Shown here: positions 18,910-24,570 of the stretch, piece after piece | Layout: each line of letters begins with the position of its first letter | How positions within the stretch are numbered: the stretch's first letter is position 1 | Source: Dissophora ornata | Taxonomy: Eukaryota; Mortierellomycota; Mortierellomycetes; Mortierellales; Mortierellaceae | Assembly (NCBI GenBank): GCA_025201705.1 | Contig: MU617067.1 | Span: 1-24,570, forward strand | DNA length: 24,570 bases | Direction: 5' to 3' | The notes under the pieces: model-generated | The model's input: the letters and a program-made list of their open reading frames with translations, nothing else | What the model was told of the DNA's origin: nothing | Database searches by the model: none | Translations under genes and position numbers: made by a program

Positions 18910-21255
18910 ATGAGCGGGAGAGATCGTTTAGCCGACTTCCAGGTGAGCCGGCACAGATGCTGCTCTGTCTCTCCGCAGCGCACTCTCACACCCTGTATCG
19001 TTACTGACCATGAACCACCATCACTACTATCACTCTCACCCCCAAAACCACCGCTGCCAACTGCACCACCCTCGTTAGGCCCAGTCCCCTTCCCAAGGAA
19101 GTAACAATCAAGGCTATAGGCAAGTGTGTGCCAACTTCTATTTTTAAGACAGTTGAAAAAGAAAGAAAAAAAGAAAAGAGAGAGAGAAAAGCAAGTCGGC
19201 GATCCGACAGCCGCCCGTGTCTCTCCCCTCCCATCCAATTGCGGAAAAAGAAGGATAAAGGAGGATATGACATGACCACTAGGTTCGGCTGTGAAGCATC
19301 CGATATCCAGAAGGAAGGGACGGGATTGTTGTCACACCCAACGCTAACACGATGATATCATTCCTACAGCCAACAGCAACAGCAACAGCCGTCCTACGGC
19401 CAGTACAGCCAGCAGCAGTACCAGCCCCAGCAGCAATATGGTCAACAAAACCAGTATGGTCAACAGAACCAGTACGATCAACAGAACCAGTACGATCAAC
19501 AGAACCAGTACGGTCAACAGAGCCAGTACAACCAACAGAACCAATATTCCCAGCAGCAACAGTTTGCTCAGGAGCAACAAGCTCAGTATCAGCCACAGCA
19601 GTTCCCACCGCCCACCCGAATTGAGATGGGCGCCGTGTCCTCCTCCGGCGACATGAATACGTTTTTTAGTGAGGTAAGCTAGAGTTGCCCAATATCCCGA
19701 GGATCTCAAGACTACTCTTCGTTTTGCCTCTTAAAAAAATTCCATGGTGCCACGATATTACGTTGCTCTATATCATGTCTACTGGTGACTTATAGCCAAT
19801 GTTCTCTTTCAGGTCACTGCAATCCAGGACGACATTTCTAGGCTCGACCAGAATGTCACTCAGATCGAAGATCTACACGACATGTTGCTAAACAGCGTAC
19901 CGACAGAGGATCAGGCTGTCCGCACCAACCGTCAATTAGAAGGCCTCACGACGGACACTACCCAGCTCTCCAACAGGATCAAGAAGAGAATCAAAGGTAC
20001 GCTGGAGCAGGCTATCACCTTTGGGGAGTTCATTCACTGGTACTTTTTGTGCATATCTTCAAGTGACTCTGACGACCGTTACATTGTTGGCTTGATATTG
20101 ATCTCCCCATTCGTGCAGATATCGAACTTGAGAACCTTCGCCGTGGCAGCTCCCCCGATATTCAGATTCGCCGAACTCAGGCTGCTTCTCTCAAAGAAAA
20201 GTTCTTGAACTCTCTTCGCCGATACCAGGCTGCGGAGAGCGAAGCGAGGAAGAAATACCAAGGTCGTATGGAGAGACAGTACAAGATTGGTAAATACTTT
20301 TTTTGTTTTGTTTTTGTTTTTGGGAAGCGCGTGTGTAACAATTGTGTTCGGATAACAGGTTCCAGGAATACATTGCGATTTATGAATTAAGCGACCTATG
20401 GTTTTTTTTTTTTTCCCTGTCGAATGTAACTCTTTGTCCGATGATCACAGTCAAGCCGGATGCAACACAGGCAGAAATCGCGCAGGTCATGGAGAGCGAC
20501 AACCAGCAGATCTTTGCTCAGTCCGTAAGTTTCCCCCTCCCCTCCCCTCCCCTCCCTCTCTCCCTCTTTCACATATCACCGGAACCGGCTAATGATTTTT
20601 GCACAAAAGAAAAATTTTCTTGCTGACGCCATGTGCCACGTCTACGTAACAAAACCCCCTCCCAAAAAAAAAAAATATAAAAAATAGGTTCTTCAAAGCA
20701 CTCGATACGGCGATGCCAACCGTGCGCTTCGCGAGGTCCAAACCCGCCACGATGATATCAAAAAGATCGAAAAGACTATTCTCGTAAGGCCCCATTCATC
20801 TGTATTTGCATGCTCAATTCTCTAATTTCTTAAAAAAAGTCTGAGAAACTAATGGAACGCTGACATTTCTGGGGGTGGGGGGTAATCTAGGAACTGCAAC
20901 AACTTTTCATCGATATGGAGACGCTTGTGACAGACCAAGCTGTCGTCATGGATGCGGTCGAGCAGAACACCCAACAGGCGGACACTCAACTCGAGAGCGG
21001 GAACCAGCAGGTCGACAATGCCATCTCCAATGCGCGTGGTGCTAGAAGAAAGAAGTGGATTTGCTTGATCATCAGTATCATTGTCATTATCATTATTGTC
21101 CTAGTGGTGCTGAAGGCAGTAAGTATCAAAAAAGGAAATGGAGTTGCACCTTGTATTTTGTATGACTCCGAGGGCGTTTCATGTTTGGGGATTATATACT
21201 CACTCACTGTGCATCTTACTCTTTCCCCCCCTCACCCTAGACCGGCGTAATCTAA
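18910..21255 (+). CDS. Qa-SNARE syntaxin (plasma-membrane type) with N-terminal prion-like Q/Y/N-rich domain
   Basis: It drives membrane fusion at the target membrane. Nine exons: 18910-18942, 19085-19119, 19370-19673, 19813-19996, 20119-20289, 20451-20524, 20688-20783, 20891-21118 and 21241-21255. They sum to 1,140 nt, giving 379 residues. MSGRDRLADFQ is followed by a low-complexity Q/Y/N domain (about 15-105) with seven hexapeptides of YGQQNQ type (46-87). The helical Habc region (about 115-240) begins MNTFFSEVTAIQDDISRLD. The SNARE helix (about 295-350) contains LVTDQAVVMDAVEQNTQQAD; the Gln in TDQAV is the zero-layer residue of Q-SNAREs. A basic stop (ARRKK) and a C-terminal membrane anchor (WICLIISIIVIIIIVLVVL) end in TGVI. 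Exon 2 (35 nt) uses a GC donor; without it the frame does not join. Two acceptors 6 bases apart (ttag and cccag) both keep frame. It is closest to Sso1/syntaxin-1 types. Confidence 0.93.
19120..19369 (+). other. Proposed GC-AG intron 2 of the syntaxin gene
   Basis: Donor TATAG|gcaagt matches the strict consensus needed at GC donors; the acceptor is tcctacag. It leaves phase 2, so the split codon AG/C becomes Ser and the reading joins as NNQGYS then QQQQQQPSYGQ. No GT donor between 18943 and 19369 gave a join into the Q-rich frame. Confidence 0.6.
19437..19562 (+). repeat. Seven in-frame 18-bp tandem repeats in the syntaxin gene
   Basis: Each unit encodes Tyr-(Gly/Asp/Asn/Ser)-Gln-Gln-(Asn/Ser/Gln)-Gln. 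The variable second residue reads G, G, D, D, G, N, S along the array. The units differ by a few synonymous or single substitutions. Reading frames on the other strand (Leu/Val-rich) are artefacts of this array. Confidence 0.95.
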
Positions 21256-21366
21256 GGGCAACTCCCCCATATCTGCCATCCGACAGCCACGATTTTTGAA
21301 CTCGTTTAATTCGTTTATACTAACTTTCTGTTCGCGTAGTCCTTGACAGGATTTTAATCTGTCCCT

Positions 21367-21372
21367 AATAAA
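21367..21372 (+). terminator. AATAAA polyadenylation signal, syntaxin gene
   Basis: A canonical hexamer about 110 bases after the syntaxin stop, in A/T-rich sequence. Confidence 0.5.
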
Positions 21373-22276
21373 CTAAATCGTCTGCGTCAGAGCAGGGTCC
21401 GGTCCTTTGACTTGTGATGATGGTCTGATTGTGCCGACAGCGTCCAATGTATCCAATCCCATGAACACATCAAGGTTATCACGAAAACAATAGAATATAT
21501 TGTAGTGGTCGACTGGGGTAGGCTAGAGTTGTTCCTGTGAAAAAAAAAAAAAAAAGGCTGCATAACCATCGATTGTACGCCCTCTCGAAGGTGCCCAGGG
21601 AAAAAATCATGCAACCACAGCAACGGACAGGACGACCCCTGGTAAAACGGAGACTGTGCATAGTCTAATGCCAGAGCACGATCTCTGTACTGATAACGCT
21701 AACCAGGGAAAGGCGAAGAGCGTAATCGCGGGGTTGTTATTGCTCTTTACTCCCTGCATAATCGTCACTAAAGTCCAAAACGATGCCATCCATGCACTAT
21801 ACTGCCCAAGCGTCCATCCTGACAGACTATGCAGTAAACTATAGATCGTGATCCATGAACACACACATACACCCCATTCCTATCCTCCCTTGATTGTAAT
21901 GTATCTTGCATCTGCGCTGACTGGCCGTTAGCCCATATGCGCCGTGTGTCGATTGGCGCAACAACTCGTCCTGATCCTCGCTTGGCCAAAGGACAATCGG
22001 ATGCAGGAAACAGGAGATGAGGGGGCCAGGGCCAGCGAGCTGCACAACAGCGATTCAGAGATCGAAATGCTTAGGCCCAAATTCAAAGTGCTAGTTTCAT
22101 CCTCCCCTCTTCCTCCTCTTCCTGCTTCTCCTCTTCCCCATCCATTCTTCTTTCTCCTCCTCTTTCGCCCTCGCCATTGTTCGCCAGAAGAAGTCTGAAG
22201 TTACTCTCTTCCAGCTCTTTTTCTACATTCCAGCGCATCCCAGCGCCACGCTCTGACAGATATTGCTGATTTGAGA
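21373..22276. promoter_or_regulatory. Intergenic interval and upstream region of the HGSNAT-like gene
   Basis: No gene is seen. An A-tract lies at 21540-21555. From about 22100 to 22150 the plus strand is strongly pyrimidine-rich (cctcccctcttcctcctctt and similar), the likely core promoter or leader of the next gene. Confidence 0.5.
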
Positions 22277-24316
22277 ATGGATCACTCTCACCCGATGATG
22301 GATGGTCATCAAAATCTGACTGCCGTCTCCACACTCTCGCCAGTCCCCAATGCTGCCAATAGTCCAGAGATATCCAATAGTACAGAGATATTTGCCTCTG
22401 AAACCGCCTCCCCTTTGCCCGGTACAGGTGTTCGGCGCCATCTACAGCTTTCGCAGAACCGTCTGCTCTCTTTGGATCTGCTGCGAGGTCTCGCCATCCT
22501 CCTCATGATTACCTGCAACGCCCAAATGGGAGACAATGCCTTTTTCATCCTTGGTGAGTGTCGAAAATGCCAAGATGTACGACCTCGCCTTCTTTTAACG
22601 AGGTTAATGCTTAGCACATTCCCGCGCTGACAGCATACAACATGTACTTTGTTCCTTGAAACATGCTAGAGCATCCGGAGTGGATAGGATTTACGATCGC
22701 AGGTAAGACTGGCATGAAAATGATACTTGTTGACTTGCTTTTTCAATGTCTGCGACACTAATCATTTTGATACAACAATATATAAAATAGACACCGTATT
22801 CCCAAGCTTTCTCTTCATCACTGGCTGCACATTGCCGCTGTCGGTCCGAGCAGACCCCAACCCGATGCCTGGCAATCATTACTATAGGCAGCATGCTATT
22901 CGAATCTTCAAGCGCTCATTGATTATCTGGCTCTTGGGTGTTATTCTGAACTTGTACGGCCTCGTTCAACTGCATGTTGGTGCGGATCAGTTCCGCTGGC
23001 CTGGTGTCCTGAACCGTATCGGATTCTGTTATTTGGTCGTTGGCTTGATGCACGTGATGGTCCTGGCGCGAGGCAGACTGCCCGAGAAGCCACTCTCGAC
23101 CAACTACGTCTTTTCTACCCATTCTGAGACAAATGACTCCTATCGAGAACCCCTTGCTCACCAGGCGGCTGGGTTCGACGCCGACCGTAAGCATCATGGT
23201 TCTACCCAAGACAAGGAAGCTCCAGTCCCCAGCCCAGAGAAGGACGACAACAATAGTACATGGCCCTGGTTCCTACGGGTCACTCTTCCATACTACCTGC
23301 CTATCTCTTGCTTGGTCATCTGGCTCATCTGCACCTATAGCGTTCAAGTCGAAGGCTGTCCTGAACGGGCTATGGTCCGCAGCCTTGAATGCAGCCCTCA
23401 AGCTTATTTTGACCTAAAGATCTTTGGCACAGCTCACACGTACCGCCATCTAGCATTTGATCCCGAGGGATCCCTTTCGACCTTGACTTCGATCCTGAAT
23501 GTCTGGTTGGGCTGGTTTATCGGCTGCACAGTTCGATCGCTCAACGCGCAGGTCAAGCAATTGACCAACGACTTTAAGGTCCGCCGTGGTGGTGCTGAGG
23601 ACCAAGAGCCGATAATAGAACAAGTCCTTGAGCAAGAAATGCTAGTTAGGATTTATTTGGAACACTTGGGCCAGTGGTTTTGGTGGGGTGTCCTCTGGAT
23701 GTTTCTCGGTTGGGTCTTCAGCTTGGGCTTGCCCCTTTCGAAACCTAGCTGGACTGCGACGTACGCCGTCTTGAGTTCCGGGGTTTCCCTGACAGTACTC
23801 TCAATTCTCTTTTACAAGTTTGATGCTCTACCAAAGATCAAGCGCTTGGAGCAGCTTCACCTGGACCATCAGCCCCACCGCCCCCACAACCAGTTGATGC
23901 GCCACCGCGGCGCTTTGGGTGTGCAACAGCGTGATCCTGAGCAAACGTCGACCAGGTCCACTGGAACTAAGGACAACTACTCAAGTGTGTTAAACGTCTA
24001 TTTCAAGGTCGATCATTTCTTCCGCCACTGGTTTCGCCAGTCAATCATCGTCGTTCTTGGCAGCATGGGTCGCAACGCCATTCTGATGTACATGTGCTCT
24101 GAGCTCGTGCAAGGAACGTGCTCGCTCATTCCTGGGGGTCCTGCAGACCCCGTCACAGGCGTGGTGCCTGACCTCTGCACGTCTGCCTTCAATCACACAT
24201 GGGGTGCCCTCAACATTGGCGGTTGGGGATCCTTGTTCTTTTCTCTCGGATTTACGGCTCTGCATGTCGCGCTGGCTATCTTCTTGGACTACAAGAAGTG
24301 GTACTTCAAGGTCTAA
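22277..24316 (+). CDS. Multi-pass HGSNAT-like (DUF5009/YeiB-related) acetyltransferase
   Basis: In animals HGSNAT passes an acetyl group from cytosolic acetyl-CoA across the lysosomal membrane to glucosamine ends of heparan sulfate. Exons 22277-22553, 22670-22702 and 22791-24316 (introns of 116 and 88 bp) sum to 1,836 nt, giving 611 residues. A hydrophilic N-terminus of about 60 residues precedes RLLSLDLLRGLAILLMITCN, the family signature. The 33-nt exon supplies EHPEWIGFTIAD with His94, which aligns with the catalytic His region (KHASWNGLTVAD-like) of animal HGSNAT, followed by TVFPSFLFITGC. Many membrane segments follow, broken by hydrophilic loops near residues 200-240 and 445-485. It ends ALHVALAIFLDYKKWYFKV. 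The start ATG at 22277 is the first in frame (gagaATGG). The fungal substrate is unknown. Confidence 0.9.
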
Positions 24317-24570
24317 CGAAGGAGGGGGAGGAGGTGACTCTCATAATTATTCTTTCCAAAAACACAAAATACTTTTCCATCACACAAAAATACTATAGTC
24401 GCGGAGCCTGTACTGTGCCGGGCCGCTTACTTGACAAATACATCCTTTCATTTGTTTCATGTGTTAAAACATCTGGGAAGAGAAACGCCCTTTTTTTTTT
24501 TTTTCTGTTCGAGTAACCACATCAACGGAGACATAAACAAGGGGGCCAAAGCTTAGACTGGGCCCATAGC
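24317..24570. other. 3' flank of the HGSNAT-like gene
   Basis: Non-coding A/T-rich sequence with a T-tract at about 24490-24504. No canonical AATAAA is seen close to the stop, and no further gene is recognised before the window ends. Confidence 0.5.

Noticed and set aside
19344..19709. Leu/Val-rich minus-strand ORF resembling a membrane protein
   Set aside because: It is the antisense reading of the syntaxin 18-bp repeat array; the apparent membrane segments are repeat artefacts.

Overview
The window looks like nuclear DNA of an early-diverging filamentous fungus, most likely Mucoromycota and probably Mortierellomycotina. This is inferred, not proven. Genes are split by many short introns (about 80-200 bp, GT..AG with some GC..AG). 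Promoters and 5' leaders are pyrimidine-rich. The genes are typically fungal (alpha-arrestin, F-box/WD40, Qa-SNARE, cytosolic-type glycyl-tRNA synthetase), and the decayed mobile elements are of kinds I associate with that group.

Left part (1-8,500): a thioredoxin-fold gene runs off the left edge on the minus strand. After it comes a gene-poor stretch of eroded elements: a PIF/Harbinger-type transposase scrap (918-1059, -), a frameshifted copy of a multicopy fungal family with a PD-(D/E)XK-like signature (1143-1877, +), a decayed tyrosine-recombinase (DIRS/Ngaro-type) retrotransposon (about 2284-4198, -), a Crypton-like recombinase scrap (4864-5046, +), a (CT)34 microsatellite, a second Harbinger-type scrap (5911-6225, +), a tandem duplication of about 170 bp (6459-6790), and two coding-like fragments on the minus strand that I cannot name (7241-8235).

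Right part (8,700-24,320): compact and genic. In order: RPS17 (ribosomal protein eS17, +), GRS1 (glycyl-tRNA synthetase, 5 exons, -), an alpha-arrestin with PY motifs (2 exons, -), a small acidic protein that may be a CHZ1-like histone chaperone (4 exons, -), an F-box/WD40 protein (2 exons, -), a Qa-SNARE syntaxin (9 exons, +) and a multi-pass HGSNAT-like acetyltransferase (3 exons, +). For the GRS1, arrestin, acidic-protein, F-box, syntaxin and HGSNAT models, the summed exon lengths are exact multiples of three and every junction restores the expected protein.

The genes do not form one pathway. RPS17 and GRS1 (translation) converge tail to tail, and each has a TCACGTG box near its start. Arrestin and F-box/WD40 proteins both belong to ubiquitin-dependent regulation. 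The F-box gene and the syntaxin gene are divergent across about 870 bp. The most striking points are a prion-like Q/Y/N-rich domain with seven hexapeptide repeats at the N-terminus of the syntaxin, two predicted GC-AG introns (one directly after the RPS17 start codon, one after a 35-nt microexon in the syntaxin), and a possible alternative upstream start in GRS1. I found no CRISPR array, rRNA or tRNA.
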